A stretch of 64,000 nucleotides of DNA, taken from Persicaria tinctoria (Eukaryota; Streptophyta; Magnoliopsida; Caryophyllales; Polygonaceae). The notes beneath the pieces were generated by a model that worked only from the letters and a program-made list of their open reading frames with translations, was not told where the DNA came from and ran no database searches. The stretch is taken from NCBI GenBank assembly GCA_037127255.1, contig JBANSL010000004.1, positions 13,062,967 through 13,126,966 on the forward strand, written 5' to 3'. The position numbers and the translations under genes were made by a program. Below are positions 1-12,268 of the stretch, piece by piece. How positions within the stretch are numbered: the stretch's first letter is position 1; the number at the start of each line of letters is the position of its first letter.

Positions 1-764
1 TGAAATGTGTTAAGAAATAATATTTGGGGTTTGTTTTTTATTTTTTCCTTTGAGTTTGGTGGTTTTTTTTACAACTTCATTGATTTTCGATATCACGAAT
101 AATCGCGGATGAACTCGGTAAAAATAATCGAGGCTATAACATAAGCTCGTTGATGTTCTAGCTACGAGGCTATAACATAAGCTTGGAGAACATCACCGAG
201 TCTTTCTATTTTGCTCGGTCCAAGCAACTGAGCAAGTTTCCTAACTTCAACACCTTGCAACTCCCCCCAAATCTCACAGTTACAAGCTATACATTCACAA
301 CCGGCCTTTCTCACAAATATAAAACTCATATTACACTAACAATGACAAATTAAAACACACACAAAAAATCCACTCAAACCAATCAAAAATTGATTGTGAT
401 TTAAGATTTTACATTTTCATCAAAAATAAAAACACCCGAATTTGAAGGTTGACTATACTCGAAATCAACGAGATCTTGAGGTTATATGTCATAACAAACC
501 TTTGTAATGATATATCGGTATAGATTATACAAAAAATCGTAGAAAAATCAACTAGATTTTAAGAGAGGTGGGATTAACTTGTGAGAGATTGATGACAATG
601 GGGGTTTGAAGAAGAAAGATGGTGAAATTATAATTTAATTTTTTACGTCGGTTCAAAACTAATTTTAAAAAAAACTCAAATACAATTGTTTAAATTTTAT
701 TCTATTAACAAACAAAAGAGTATGCTATGAAAAGACTTTATGAAAAATGATATATATTTTTTTT
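1..764. other. AT-rich intergenic DNA, no gene seen
   Basis: No open frame with recognisable coding content on either strand. The segment is AT-rich, with homopolymer runs and a small local repeat: the phrase GAGGCTATAACATAAGCT occurs at about 130 and again at about 166. I cannot assign it to a gene or a named element. Confidence 0.5.
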
Positions 765-1020
765 GTACAGACAAGAATTTGAGATACCAAATAAGTCATT
801 GTTTGCTAAATCGAGAGGATGAAGAAATGTCAGACGGGCTAACTGTCATGATACATCAGGAGAAACAAAAATACAAACAATCATGAAAATAACTTGAGCC
901 AACGAACAAAGCAACAACCACACAAATTGAAATGGAAGACTTGTCGGATGGATGCGAATGATGAAAACACGGGATAATTGGGCTTACACGACGTCTCACT
1001 TTCGGATAGGGCCGCATGGC
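765..1020 (-). repeat. Poly-A retroposon fragment (LINE/SINE-like family)
   Basis: Read on the minus strand, this stretch ends in a poly-A-like run (poly-T at 758-768 on the plus strand). It resembles segments at 26514-26711, 33183-33560, 41645-41836 and 58480-58880. The shared core is a TGTTGTAT-like word followed by GAC(G)GTTAG..CGTCTG. The fragments look like 5'-truncated non-LTR retroposon copies. The family name is unknown and no coding capacity is visible here. Confidence 0.4.
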
Positions 1021-1840
1021 TGCACCTCATCCGAAACTAAACATAACCAAACAAGTCAAGACTATAACAAGAATCTAATGTATGTCTACCCAAAGGCCAG
1101 CCAACATATCTCTTTTCCAATCGTTTCTATTATATTAAGTAAAGAAACCTTTAATTTACATAAAATAAACAAGACTATAGTCAATCTCTTTTCCTCTACC
1201 ATCACAACCATCGATGTCTTTCTAAACTTTTGCGTTCTTCCCCGCTTGCTCTCATCGGATCTACCATCATCACCTTCAGACCATCTCTCCTATAGAGGGG
1301 CTCCCACCACCGCCCACCAAACCTAACCCTTTCCATGACTGCGCGCCGCCTCGACTGGTCTCCTTCGACCTTGGCTCAACCTTCTCGGCTTCACCACCAC
1401 TGGCTCAACACTTCTCGATTTCACCGCCGTCTCGGCTTGGCTCAACCTTTCTCGTTTTTCTTTAATTTCGTTGCCGCCTCTCACCATCACCTTGGTCTCC
1501 GACTCTTCACCGCCTTGACTTGGCTCAACTCTTCTCACCCTGCCGTGACTCCAGTGGTTCACCGCCATAATCTCCTCCCACCCGTGACTCTTTTGTTGGT
1601 GGTCCAGGTGTAGGATATATCCTCCACGAGTTCATTCCCGACCAACCCTCTACTTTTCAACCATTGTCGATCTTTACTATAAGGGTGATAGTTTGTATAT
1701 AAAATTGTCAATTTTAAAGTTCGTACTGTATTATTTTTGGTTCAACGTATATACTACTACTTACGGAGTAATACGTAGTAGGAGTATTATTTTTGGTTAT
1801 TTTTCCATTGGAAAAAAATGTAAAAAAGAGGCCCTTCACT
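1021..1840. other. Intergenic DNA upstream of ELP1
   Basis: Overlapping open frames at 952-1613 on both strands encode low-complexity, Ser/His/Leu-rich peptides with no recognisable domain. I do not regard them as genes. A short imperfect palindrome (TACTTACGGAGTAATACGTAGTA, about 1758-1780) looks like a degraded MITE end. Confidence 0.45.
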
Positions 1841-2000
1841 CTCGAGGTCGAGGTTAAGGCGCGGTTGCGGCGCCATTGTTCCGTATATTTGGAATCCTTA
1901 AACCCTATAAACTCAAACCCTCAGCAGAACCCCCAGACGCCATAGCCAGTAATAGTACCACCACCTTCTTCCAACCGAGTAACTGAGATTTGGAAGGAGA
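1841..2000 (+). promoter_or_regulatory. ELP1 core promoter / 5' leader
   Basis: GC-richer stretch immediately before the ELP1 start codon. It contains two telo-box-like words (AAACCCTA at about 1902 and AAACCCT at about 1915), which are typical of housekeeping and translation-related plant promoters. No clear TATA box at a standard distance. The start codon context is AGGAGAATGA. The transcription start was not determined. Confidence 0.4.
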
Positions 2001-5000
2001 ATGAAGAATCTGAAGCTTTCCACCGAAATCTCCGTTCAACTGAAGTTGCAGTCTCAAGACGAAGTTTTATGTTTTTCCGCCATCGACATCGAGAGAAACC
2101 GCTTCTTCTTCGCGTCTTCCTCCAATCTCATCTACACCGCCCAGCTTCCTACCCCACAGGTCAGTCTCGGATCGCTTCTCTTTCGTATTCAAGCTGTTAG
2201 CACTGATTTAGGCATCTCCGTTTCTTCTCGTCTCGTTCTTCAGTGATTAAGTCTATTTTCAGTTTCTTCATTAACCTTCCCGTTGAGACTAATGGCTTTA
2301 TCATTAATGTAAGTCTTCAACTTTGTTGCGTTCTATTATTTGGAATTCGACTTTGATTTGATTATCGAGGCTCTTGCAAGCCGATTTTTGGCAAATCTAT
2401 GATAGGGTTTGGGGACCTATTTGAAATAGAGGGATATTGTGGTAGGTTGTGTTCTTATGCTACGATTTTGTCTGCTATGATGTTCTCAGAATGCAGAAGC
2501 ACGGAGTGGAGTCTTCCTATCGGCTGAAGTCGAGCCACTTGATTTGGAACCTGATGACTTCATCACTTCTTTCGATTATCTCATGGAGAAGGAGTCTTTG
2601 ATCGTGGGGACTTCTAGTGGACTTCTTTTGCTGCATATGGTGGATAATAACAACACTGAAGTTGTTGGGAGAGTAGAGGGGGGTGTCAAGTGCATATCAC
2701 CAAGCCCAGACGGAGATCTTCTTGCAGTTACTACTGGTGTTGGTCAGCTACTCGTTTTAACTCATGACTGGGATGTGTTGTACGAGGCTACGTTTGAGGA
2801 TCCTCTAGAAGATATTGACGTACGTAAGGACTTCTCCAATAAACCTATTTGGATAGTTTGTCTGGAATATGTTTACTGAATTTTTATGAGGCAAGTTGAT
2901 GTTGCTCTTTCTGGTTTGCAAATGATCTTTGACTTCACTACACTGGTTGACAATCTTTGATTTATGTATATAAAATGACCATCTCAGAAATGAAACCGGT
3001 TGATATCATCTGGATCAATGAAAATTTGGTTCTTGGTGTTAAGTAAAAGGCGGTTAGTAATTATGTTGATTGGGAATCTGGGATATGATTTCGCATAGCC
3101 TTTATTTGTATTTAGTAGCTTGTGCTTTTTATTTATTTATTTATTTTAATGAATAGGTTTTTTTTCAGGCCGATTGCTGTTGATTTAACTTACCAACCAA
3201 TGACCTTGGAAGTGTGATTCAAACATTTTTATATTCACCCAGTGTCGCCTTTGCGATATTTGTGCTTATCATATTTATCTGGTTTTGCTTTAGCTAGTAC
3301 ATTTCGCAAGCTCTTGCTTGAAGTTATTCCTTGTGCCCTTTTCTGGGTGTTAGAATTGAGTTCTGGCATGAGTTTTCATTGTAGGTGAGCAGCTAATACA
3401 GCATACTTGTTTTAATGGAAGCCCACTTTCCTGGAGGGGTGATGGAAAATACATTGCTACATTAAGCAGGGTGCAGGGCTCTCCCTTGCTTCAGATAAAA
3501 GTTTGGGAACGAGATTCAGGTGTCCTGCATTCCACTTCAGAATCTAATGCTTTGGTAAACACTATCCTTGAATGGATGCCAAGTGGAGCAAAAATTGCAA
3601 CTGTTTCCCATGGGGCAGATGAAGGCAAGTGTCCATATATACGCTTTTTTGAGAGAAATGGTTTGGAAAGAAGCTCGTTCAGTATAAATGAACCTATAGA
3701 TGCTGCTGTCGATCTTTTAAAGTGGAACTGCAATTCTGATTTACTAGCGGGGATCGTCAAATGTGAGAATTATGATTGCATAAAAATCTGGTTTTTCAGC
3801 AACAACCATTGGTATCTAAAGCAAGAAATTAGATACTCGAAGCAGGATGCAGTGAGATTTATGTGGGATCCTGCAAAGCCACTACAGTTGTTTTCTTGGA
3901 CTATTGGCGGTCAGATCACTGTATACAATTTCATATGGATTTCTGCCGTCACTGAAAATTCGGTGGCACTAGTGGTTGATCACTCAAATGTACTAGTAAC
4001 CCCTCTTTCCCTCTCACTGATGCCTCCCCCGATGTATTCATTCAGCCTGAAATTTCCAAGCGCTGTGAGAGAGATTGCATTCTATTCCAAAGGCTTGAAG
4101 AATGTATTGGCTGCATATTTGTCAGACGGGCACCTTTGTGGTGTAGCATTTCCAGAGCTGGAGTACTGGGAGGATCTGGAAGGTAAAGAGTTTATGGTTA
4201 AAGCTTGTGAATCGGAAACAGTATTCAGCTCCCTTTTGCATCTTCAGTGGTTAGATTCAAATGCACTTCTTGGTGCTTCACATGTTGGGTTCAATCATCA
4301 AAGGCACTTGGTAGTTTCTGGAAATCAGATGAATGATCTTGGTTACCATTTGGTGGAAATTGAAGCAGTTTCTGCAGAGGATCAGGCCCTGAACTCATTG
4401 GCTTGCTCTGGTTGGCATGCAAAAATCACCAACCAAAAGAGTGTGGAGCATCTAATTATCGGCATTGCTTCCAACCCTACTAAAGGCTGCTCTGCATTTG
4501 TTCAGCTCAATGATGGACATATCTTCGAATATTTCTCAGGTGTTGGAGCACCTGCAGCAGCTACAGTTTCAAACTTAAAGAAGCATGGGCTCATGGTTTT
4601 TTCACCACCATGCCCCTGGATGAGTGTAGCTGTGGTCAGTAAGGATGGACATTTTCAGCCTTTGATCTTTGGATTGGATGAGCTTGGCAGGCTTAGTGTT
4701 GATGGAAGGACATTATGCAACAACTGCAGCAGTTTTTCATTTTACTCCAACTCTTCTGACCAAGTGATTACTCATTTGATTCTTTCAACTAAACAGGATT
4801 TACTGTTCATTGTCGATATCTATGACATTCTTGCTGAGAATACAGATATAAAATATGAGAACTTCACACTTGTTGCTAGGCAAAAGAGGGAGGAAGAAAC
4901 TAAAACCTATATTAATGTATGGGAAAGGGGTGCTAAAATTGTTGGTGTTCTTCATGGAGATGAGGCTGCAGTTATACAGGAAACTATCAGAGGAAACCTG

Positions 5001-7788
5001 GAATGCGTCTATCCAAGAAAACTAGTTCTTACGTCAATTACAAATGCTTTGGTACATGGGCGTTTTAGAGATGCATTGCTGATGGTTAGACGTCATAGGA
5101 TAGATTTTAACATTATTGTTGACTATTGCGGCTGCCAAGCATTTGTGCAATCTGCTTCGGAGTTTATCAAGCAAGTGAATAATCTTAGCTATATTACAGA
5201 CTTTGTTTGTTCCATAAGAAATGAAAATGTGACTGAGAAGCTGTACAAAAATTATATCTTCATCCCCTGTACAAATGAGGTAAAAGATAAATTTCAAGGA
5301 GTTCAGCAAGATCTTGATTCCGGGGCCAAGCTTTCTTCAGTCCTCTCAGCTGTAAGGAGGGCTCTTGAAGAACATGTGCCCGAAAATCCTGCAAGGGAGC
5401 TGTGCATTTTGACCACTCTTGCTCGAAGTGATCCTCCAGCTCTTGAGGAAGCCTTAGAGAGAATCAAGATTACACGGGAATTGGAGCTGTCAGGTTCCAA
5501 TGACCCTAGAAGAACATCTTACCCTGCAGCTGAAGAGGCATTGAAACATCTGCTGTGGTTATCTGATCCCGATGCTGTTTTTGAAGCTGCTTTAGGTCTG
5601 TATGACCTAAACCTTGCTGCTATTGTGGCGTTAAATGCTCAAAAGGACCCAAAAGAGTTTCTTCCCTTTCTCCAGGAATTGGAAGACATGTCAACTCTGT
5701 TCAGGCAGTATACTATTGATCTTCGTTTGCACAGGTATGAGAAGGCTCTTAAGAATATTGTTTCTGCTGGGGATGCTTATCATGAAGAATGCATGAATCT
5801 CCTGAGGGCTCATTCTGAGCTTTTCCCTCTCGGACTTAAGCTGGTGTCTGATTCTACAAAGAGGGGTCAGATTTACGAGGCATGGGGAGACCATCTTGTC
5901 GATAAGAAGCGGTTTGAGGATGCTGCTATGACATTCTTGTGTTGTTCCAATTTTGAAAAAGCTTCAAGGGCATATCGTGGTTGTGGTAATTGGCGTGGGG
6001 TGCTTACTGTTGCTGGTCTTCTTAAATTAGGAAAAGATAACGTCCTTCAACTGGCACATGAACTTTCCGAAGAACTCCAAGCCCTGGGTAAGCCAGGGGA
6101 AGCGGCCAGAGTTTCGCTGGAATACTGTGGAGATATTAAAACTGCAGTGTGTTTACTAATTAGTGCAAGACAATGGGAGGAAGCTCTCAGGGTTGCCTTC
6201 ATCTCTGGAAATGACGAACTGGTCTCAGAAGTTAGAAATGCATCACTTGAATGTGCTGAGGTGCTGATTAATGAATACCAGGAAGGATTGGAAAAGGTTG
6301 GAAAGTACCTCACCCGCTATCTTGCTGTTCGGCAGAGAAGATTACTACTAGCAGCAAAGATCCAATCTGAGGACCACAACAGCAATATTGGTGATGACAC
6401 TGCTTCAGAAGCTAGTAGCAATTTCAGTGGAATGAGTGCCTATACAACCGGGTATGACTTTTTAATAGCTTGGCTTTTGGGATTCATCGTGTTTGTCAAC
6501 TTTTCTAATTCCTTGACGAATTTCCCTTTGTTCTCTAATTATTTGCGCCACTCTCTAAAAAGGTCTATTACTACCTCCGATCCAAAAAGGATGTCGTTTG
6601 ACTTTTTAACACGTATTTTAAGGAGCTAAAAACTATATAATATATTAACTTTTTTATTATTAATTTTTTATAATCTAATACTTATTACCAACAAATATTA
6701 AGTTGTAAAAAAATAATTTTAAAAAAGTTGATATTTTATATAGTTTTTAGCTCCTTAAAATACGTGTTAAAAAGTCAAACGACAATCTTTTTGGATCGGA
6801 GGGAGTATGATTTTACGTTTTCTTGTATTGTCAATATATCATCCATTTTGGTTTCCTATGATACCATATTTGTGATTAGACATTTATATGTTCAAAACTT
6901 CAAATTGTGAAACCCCACCCCCACCCCCACCCCCGGGTTATATCCTTTGTAAGATATGATATTGCAAGTCATTGCGCATGCTAGTCGTAGTGTGCCATCG
7001 TGCCTGACAAGGTAGTTCTCTTTCCAGGATGGATTAGACTTTGGATTAATGTTGCCATTTGAACTAATTGTCAGTGTATAGAAGCAGCTAAAGAAAGGAA
7101 CAGTATCATTTGTAAGGAAAGTTTTAACTACGAAGGAAATATTCTAATTTCTTTTTATGCTGTTTCAAACATGATATTCTGAAAAATTGTTTATGCAATT
7201 GGTCTCCTTGTGCCAACTTATCTGTCTTGGTGTGTATGACATTCCCTTTTATCATATATGCATGTGGCGCGCCCATCAGGACCACGAAGATTTCAGCCTC
7301 TTCTTCCGTTTCGAGCACTACTAGCAAGGCTAGAGGGGGTCGGAGACAAAGGAATAGAGGGAAGATTCGTGCTGGCAGGTACTTTATTTTTGGCAGTTGG
7401 CACCTCCATATTTCATATTCTTCCTTTTCTCTATATTTCACTTATGATGCTTGCTGTGGATAACATTTCTAGCCCTGATGAGGAAATGGCTCTGGTTGAA
7501 CATCTGAAAGGCATGGCTCTGACTGTTGAAGCCAAATCCGAGGTCAAGACTTTGTTGGCTTGCCTCTTGATGCTTGGCCTGGTGGAGACTGCAACCAAAG
7601 TGCAGCACGTGGCTGAAACATTCCAACTTCAACAAACAGCATCTGTGAAGCTAGCAGAGGATGCTATGTCAAACGATGTCATAGATGAGCATGTTTACTC
7701 TTTAGACCTTTATATCCAGAGAGTAAAAAGAGCACTGCATGACTCACAGGATTTCGCTTGGCGATCCAAGATGTTGCTATCTTCTTAA
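2001..7788 (+). CDS. ELP1: Elongator complex protein 1 (IKI3/ELP1 family)
   Basis: Scaffold subunit of the six-subunit Elongator complex, which modifies wobble uridines of tRNAs and has been linked to histone acetylation. Exons by splice sites and phase: 2001-2159, 2490-2823, 3385-6451, 7280-7378, 7473-7788, totalling 1324 codons, close to the usual size of plant ELP1 (about 1320). The N-terminal half (to about residue 750) is the beta-propeller region, including an SWRGDGKYIATLS blade motif. The C-terminal half is helical, TPR-like. Near residues 1203-1219 is the conserved basic stretch KARGGRRQRNRGKIRAG, the tRNA-binding/NLS region; it is encoded by the small fourth exon. The second donor was placed at 2823 (C|GTAAGG) because it keeps the frame into a conserved segment. 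Intron 3 carries a Stowaway MITE. No stop or frameshift was seen in the assembled frame, so it is probably functional. Confidence 0.93.
6571..6805. mobile_element. Stowaway/mariner-like MITE in ELP1 intron 3
   Basis: 235-bp element flanked by TA duplications (6569-6570 and 6806-6807). Its long terminal inverted repeats start CTACCTCCGATCCAAAAAG and end in CTTTTTGGATCGGAGGGAG. The two arms are near-complementary over most of the length. The copy at 10506-10740 has the same length and sequence type. It lies wholly inside the intron, away from both splice sites. Confidence 0.85.
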
Positions 7789-8400
7789 CAGGCAGGTAAC
7801 TTAGTACTCATTTAACACACACAAATCCACGATCATCTTTCCCATTTCAAGTTCCTCTTCTGTCACTTCATTATCAATTCAAGAACTTAACCCTAATTTC
7901 TGGTTTTGAATGTGAACCAACTGTCCATTGAGTTCAGCATTTGCCAAGCACTGTAATGACCTTGTGATTTACCAGGGGCTCTAAAAACTCTCTGGTAGTT
8001 ATCCCAGACGACCCCAAAATATCCTTGGGCGTTTTGTTATGCTGGATGCAATCTTCTTTGAGCGTGTTCATGCAATATATGTAGGAGGATTTTCTGTTTG
8101 ACTCGAAATGATAATAATCATGAAATGTTTTACCTTGCAGATATGAATGCTTTGAGTATCTTGGAACACCTACAAGTAACTCGCTGACAGACGACTTTCT
8201 TGATGAAGTCATTATCTTTGAATCTCAGCTTAACCCTCACTGCATAACATTTCCCAGCTGTTGCCAAATTGCTTCTTTTGCCTGTTGGAAAAGGGTTGAA
8301 GGGTTCATAATCTCGTGAGATTGTATATTTATCCTGACATTGCCTCTGCCTGGTTAAATGAGCAGTTGAAGGAAATCAGTTGATGATTTAAGCTTTTATC
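7789..8400 (+). other. Probable ELP1 3' UTR, possibly with a 3' UTR intron
   Basis: Just after the stop, a good donor (GCAG|GTAACTTAG, about 7795) and a good acceptor (TTACCTTGCAG, about 8140) could define a spliced 3' UTR. Downstream sequence to about 8400 has intermediate base composition and no open frame. This is inference from splice-like signals only. Confidence 0.35.
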
Positions 8401-9707
8401 GAATGTATGAATGCAGCCATTGGCCCATTGGTGCGTGGTTTTTGTTAAGACTTCATAATGTATTTTATTTTAGTTATGTTTGGTTGTTCATACTTCATAC
8501 AACATATACACTGCTTGAGTTCTAGGAGACCTATGTCATGGCCTTGAATCCTACAGTAATAATTTATTTTCCCTTTTTACAATAACTGAAAAGAACAATC
8601 CTAGATCATCTTCAACAACTTTCTCACTTGGAAGGTTATAGAGTTTTTGGAAATTTTAATCATTTTTAGTTTAATAGATTTTTAATTTTAGTTCTCTAAA
8701 ATGGGGAAGTGGTTGGAAAAAGAGAAATTTTCTTAAATTTATAGTATTTTCCAAAACTAAACATAAATTTGGAGTTTAAACAACAATAATTTGGATAAAT
8801 ATATGTATTTTATTTCGCATTTTGGATAAAGAAACTCAAAGAGATGATCTAACATAGATAACCGTGACTTTTAGGGGTGTGCTAGGATATTTTGCAATTG
8901 GGAGCTTTGTTCTCCGTGGAGGAATTTAGGCAACTCATTTTTTTTTTTTTGAATAAGGTAATCGTTTGAATGAGGTCAGACAATACTATTTATTTGCGGA
9001 TGAGGACGTGCAAAGCAGAATTATCAACATTTGAGTTGATCCTTTGGAGACGTGACCGAATTGCACTCTTTAAAATATTGGAGGAGGAACAAGGTGTCGG
9101 AAATCAACATCTTAATCTCTCACGGACAACTCCATTGTCTTTGCATGCAATTGTTGATGATCAGACTATCACTCTCAAGTCTCAATCATGACACTAGAAA
9201 GATCAAACTCTTTCGTTTTGGCCCAACCTCCTTGAACGGTTAGAGCCTCGATTGCTAATGCAAAAATATGTCGGCATTATGTAACTCATTTATGTGACAT
9301 TTTGACTGACATAAACTTATTTCTTTTAGAGAAATAAAAGGTAAAAAGAAAAGAAACACTGACCAGCAAAATTGTTGCCAGGAAAATGTGTTTCACAAGT
9401 AGAAGGGCAAAGCCACAAAGGCATTGAAGATAGTGGTTGCAAGAAATATTCCAACTGTTTTATACTTTTATTGGAATGGAAGTGAAAGATGATGAAACTA
9501 TGATTTGCAAATAAGAAAAACACATTAAAAAAAAAATCTGAAGTTGCCTAACTCTAAGGCGTATAATTATTTAAGTGGAAGAAGATGAAAGTAATTGAGT
9601 TTTCATAATATGTGTAATATTCCAACTGTTTTATTTGAGTTTAATTGTTTGAAATAAAACTAGGAATTGCAAAGAAGAAAAATGCATTAAAAAAATTTAA
9701 AAACTGA
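8401..9707. other. Intergenic DNA between ELP1 and tRNA-Cys
   Basis: No recognisable coding frame. Two related segments (about 9447-9540 and 9613-9700) share TTCCAACTGTTTTAT and a later AAGAAAAAnnCATTAAAAAA block, so a local duplication of about 160 bp lies on the 3' side of the tRNA gene. A poly-T run at 8939-8951 may be an old retroposon tail. Confidence 0.4.
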
Positions 9708-9779
9708 AGGGCCCAACCGGGTTCGAACCGGTGACCTCTTGATCTGCAGTCAAATGCTCTACCACTGAGCTATGGACCC
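9708..9779 (-). tRNA. tRNA-Cys (anticodon GCA)
   Basis: 72-nt cloverleaf on the minus strand. The acceptor stem is GGGTCCA paired with TGGGCCC (one G-U pair), with discriminator U. The D arm contains the A-box-like TAGCTCAGTGGTAGAGC. The anticodon loop is CTGCAGA, giving GCA. The T arm contains GGTTCGAACC, which is also the B box. No intron; CCA is not encoded, as expected in eukaryotes. A T-rich run on the minus strand just past the 3' end (plus-strand A-run at about 9688-9703) can serve as the Pol III terminator. Confidence 0.97.
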
Positions 9780-10233
9780 TTGTTGGTACTATTTTCGGAT
9801 ATTAAATATTTAGCCTCTAGAAAGAATTGAGCGTCTAAGACATTCCAAACAGATTCGATCTTCGTGTATTATACGCCTAAGGCTAACTCAAATCCCAAGG
9901 CCCCAACAAATATATATAAAAAAATTCGTAAAAATATATATTAGAGTGTTATTTAATTTCACAAAATTTTATATTTATTTTAATATTTAAGGGGAAATAA
10001 GGTTGAGTTTTAAAGAAAAATAAAACGTAGATCAAATTGAAGTAATAGAAATAAACTATGTGAACTCAATTGAGAATTAAATAAAAAACGTTAAGAAAAT
10101 AGATACATGGATATATGAGTATGCATATAAATTATAAAACAATATAGTTTATAGTGATATATACCGTCGAATAATTTCATTCCAATAAATAGTCACTTAG
10201 TACCACCGAATAATAAAAAGTTACTTTTAATCT
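9780..10233. other. AT-rich intergenic DNA
   Basis: No gene, no long inverted repeat and no coding frame seen. Composition is strongly AT-rich after the tRNA 5' flank. CAA triplets upstream of the tRNA, often seen near plant Pol III start sites, are present but not diagnostic. Confidence 0.4.
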
Positions 10234-10241
10234 CATCCATT

Positions 10242-10814
10242 TATGGACGGATCCAAGGGTGGACGACACCGGGCCGTCGCCCACCCCGACCCGGAAAATA
10301 AAAATTGTGTTATGTGGAAAATTGAAAGGTATAATACAAGTATTTTTAGTGGCTTAGTGGTTGAGTCCACTTCATTTTAAATAGAATTCAATCAACCTTG
10401 GTTCAAATCCCCGTGGTTACATGTTTTCATTTATTTTTTTCTCAATCTATTTTCCATTATTTTAAAATTCTTATAAATTATTTGGTATTTTATAATTAAA
10501 TAATACTCCCTCCGATCCAAAAAGATTGTCGTTTGACTTTTTAACCCGTATTTTAATGAGCTAAAAACTATATAAAATATTGATTTTTTTTAAATTATTT
10601 TTTTACAACTTAATATTTGTTGGTAATAAGTATTAGATTATGAAATAATAATAATAAAAAAGTTAATATATTATATAGTTTTTAGCTCCTTAAAATACGT
10701 GTTAAAAAGTCAAACGACAATCTTTTTGGATCGGATGTAGTAATAGTTTTTCTTACAAATTTAAGGTATTATCTTCATGTGCCCATCCCGAAAAAATTTC
10801 TAGATCTGCCCTTG
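10242..10814. mobile_element. Non-autonomous hAT element (MITE) with nested Stowaway
   Basis: Flanked by an 8-bp duplication with one mismatch (CATCCATT at 10234-10241, TATCCATT at 10815-10822). Its ends resemble each other in inverse orientation (TATGGACGGATCCAAGG on the left; complement of CTAGATCTGCCCTTG on the right), the GGCGGATC-type terminus common in plant hAT elements. Inside, GCTTAGTGGTTGAG and GGTTCAAATCC look like tRNA A and B boxes, but a full cloverleaf is absent. A Stowaway MITE occupies 10506-10740. Confidence 0.65.
10506..10740. mobile_element. Stowaway/mariner-like MITE
   Basis: 235 bp between TA duplications (10504-10505, 10741-10742). Inverted ends begin CTCCCTCCGATCCAAAAAG and close with CTTTTTGGATCGGATGTAG. 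Same family as the copy in ELP1 intron 3 (6571-6805). The right terminus has two mismatches to the left one. Confidence 0.85.
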
Positions 10815-11295
10815 TATCCATTGATCTTCTTAATTCAATGACCCAGATTTGTTAACATGATATAGATGATGGATTCGGTGTGAACACCTCTTACAGTGTG
10901 ACCGGTTAACAAACTGGTTATTCTTAGATAACGATAATTATTCGTTTTCCGTAATATAATTATTCATATGTGTTAATAGCTTTTTTTATATGAAAATTAT
11001 TAATTTGTTGTAACATGATTATTCGCATTTATTGGCATGAGTTATCTATAAATAATCACAATGGCGGTAGTAGGATTCCTGAAAGGTGGGGTGAAATTCT
11101 ACACTACAAAAGTGTTGCATCGTCAATTCATCAACAAAGTAGCATTCAATGATACCAGTCTACAAATAAATTCAAATGTTCAACATCGACCATTTAAAGT
11201 AAATACATATGGAATAGTACATAATATAAGTTCATTTTGATGATAGAGAAAGTAAATCCATCTTGCGAGTTCTCATAGCTTGAGTACGATGACTA

Positions 11296-12197
11296 GTGAG
11301 TTGGAGATTCAAATGTGCTTTCTCCATCGCTTTTCCAATGTCCGACATAAATTTACTACACCAACCATGCCACTCTAAAAAATTGCCTCTATTCCGTGAG
11401 TCTTCTGACTCATCGTGCCCCCGAAATGCCTGCTCTTATAGAAGGAGTTGTCTAGCAAGCTCTAGAGAGAAAGTCAAATGAGTATAGTACTAAACCTTAT
11501 GAGAATGTGTTAAAACAGACAAACATCTTGTCACACTTTTTTCATGATCAAAGTACAATATTCGAGCTTCGTTATGGACACCACCAACATGACCGACATG
11601 ATCTCTAAACCTTTCAGGACCATTCTTCCAATTACGAAATCCTGATTTCACAACAGCATCATTCCAATTCATGTGTTTGGTCGCGCGTTTGAAAAAATAA
11701 CACCAAAAACAAAAGGCAACATCACTCTACTTTAATCTAACCATGTCCATTCCTTTAACCACTTGACCAAAAAATCTCTTTTTGACCTATCTCGAGGGAA
11801 GTTATGTGATAAAGGTTGATAAGGACCTTGAGTCGCATACTCTATCTTTACAACATCCCTGATTGAAGGTTCATAGTCCATTACAGGTTTTCACAATGCA
11901 AGATCACTGACAATATTCAAATTATGAATTCTAGCTTTTTTCGAATTTGACTATATCGTCATCATCTCTCACACTCGGTCCATTCGGAACATCCTCACTA
12001 CCATTAATAACACCATCTCCATTATCAAGATCAACATCATCTCTATCAAAAACCTCAAAATTATCAATCAAATGACTAGGAATTGAATTATCCACATTTG
12101 CCTCCTCATTAACATTATCAATATTTGCAACTATATTGCAAGGAGTGGATGAACCAACACTTCACACTTTATTGATTCGAGCAAAATATTTGTCCAT
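11296..12197 (-). pseudogene. hAT transposase remnant (TTF-type zinc finger / DUF4371 family)
   Basis: Reading from ATG at 12197 on the minus strand gives an acidic N-terminus starting MDKYFARINKV. Fragments in shifting frames follow and match the family order: ...KPVMDYEPSIRDVVKIEY.., GPYQPLSHNFP, then GFRNWKNGPERFRDHVGGVHNEAR, then AFRGHDESEDSRNRGNFLE. The last is the conserved transition into the DUF4371/RNase H-like region. Several stop codons and at least three frame changes interrupt it, and the catalytic and dimerisation (hATC) parts are missing. Family assignment rests on these motifs; it is certainly non-functional. Confidence 0.75.
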
Positions 12198-12268
12198 ACT
12201 GGAATCCCTAATCATAATTCATAAGCAATGAAAATGAAAAAAAAAGTCTCAATTTTCACACTTCAAAT

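Noticed and set aside
1335..1613. 92-codon plus-strand frame before ELP1
   Set aside because: Low-complexity Leu/His/Ser peptide, overlapped by an equally open minus-strand frame; no domain or promoter signal.
2821..3384. Alternative ELP1 splice: donor at 2821 with acceptor at about 3401
   Set aside because: It also keeps frame, but the GTACGT donor is weaker than C|GTAAGG at 2824, and the chosen join gives a better match to the expected VRE.. segment; RNA data could still overturn this.
6452..6629. Extension of the large ELP1 exon to the stop at 6629
   Set aside because: The frame runs into a Stowaway MITE; a donor at 6452 and acceptor at 7279 join in phase to the conserved basic motif and C-terminus.
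10340..10420. tRNA-like A and B boxes
   Set aside because: GCTTAGTGGTTGAG and GGTTCAAATCC are present, but acceptor and anticodon stems do not form; it lies inside a hAT MITE.
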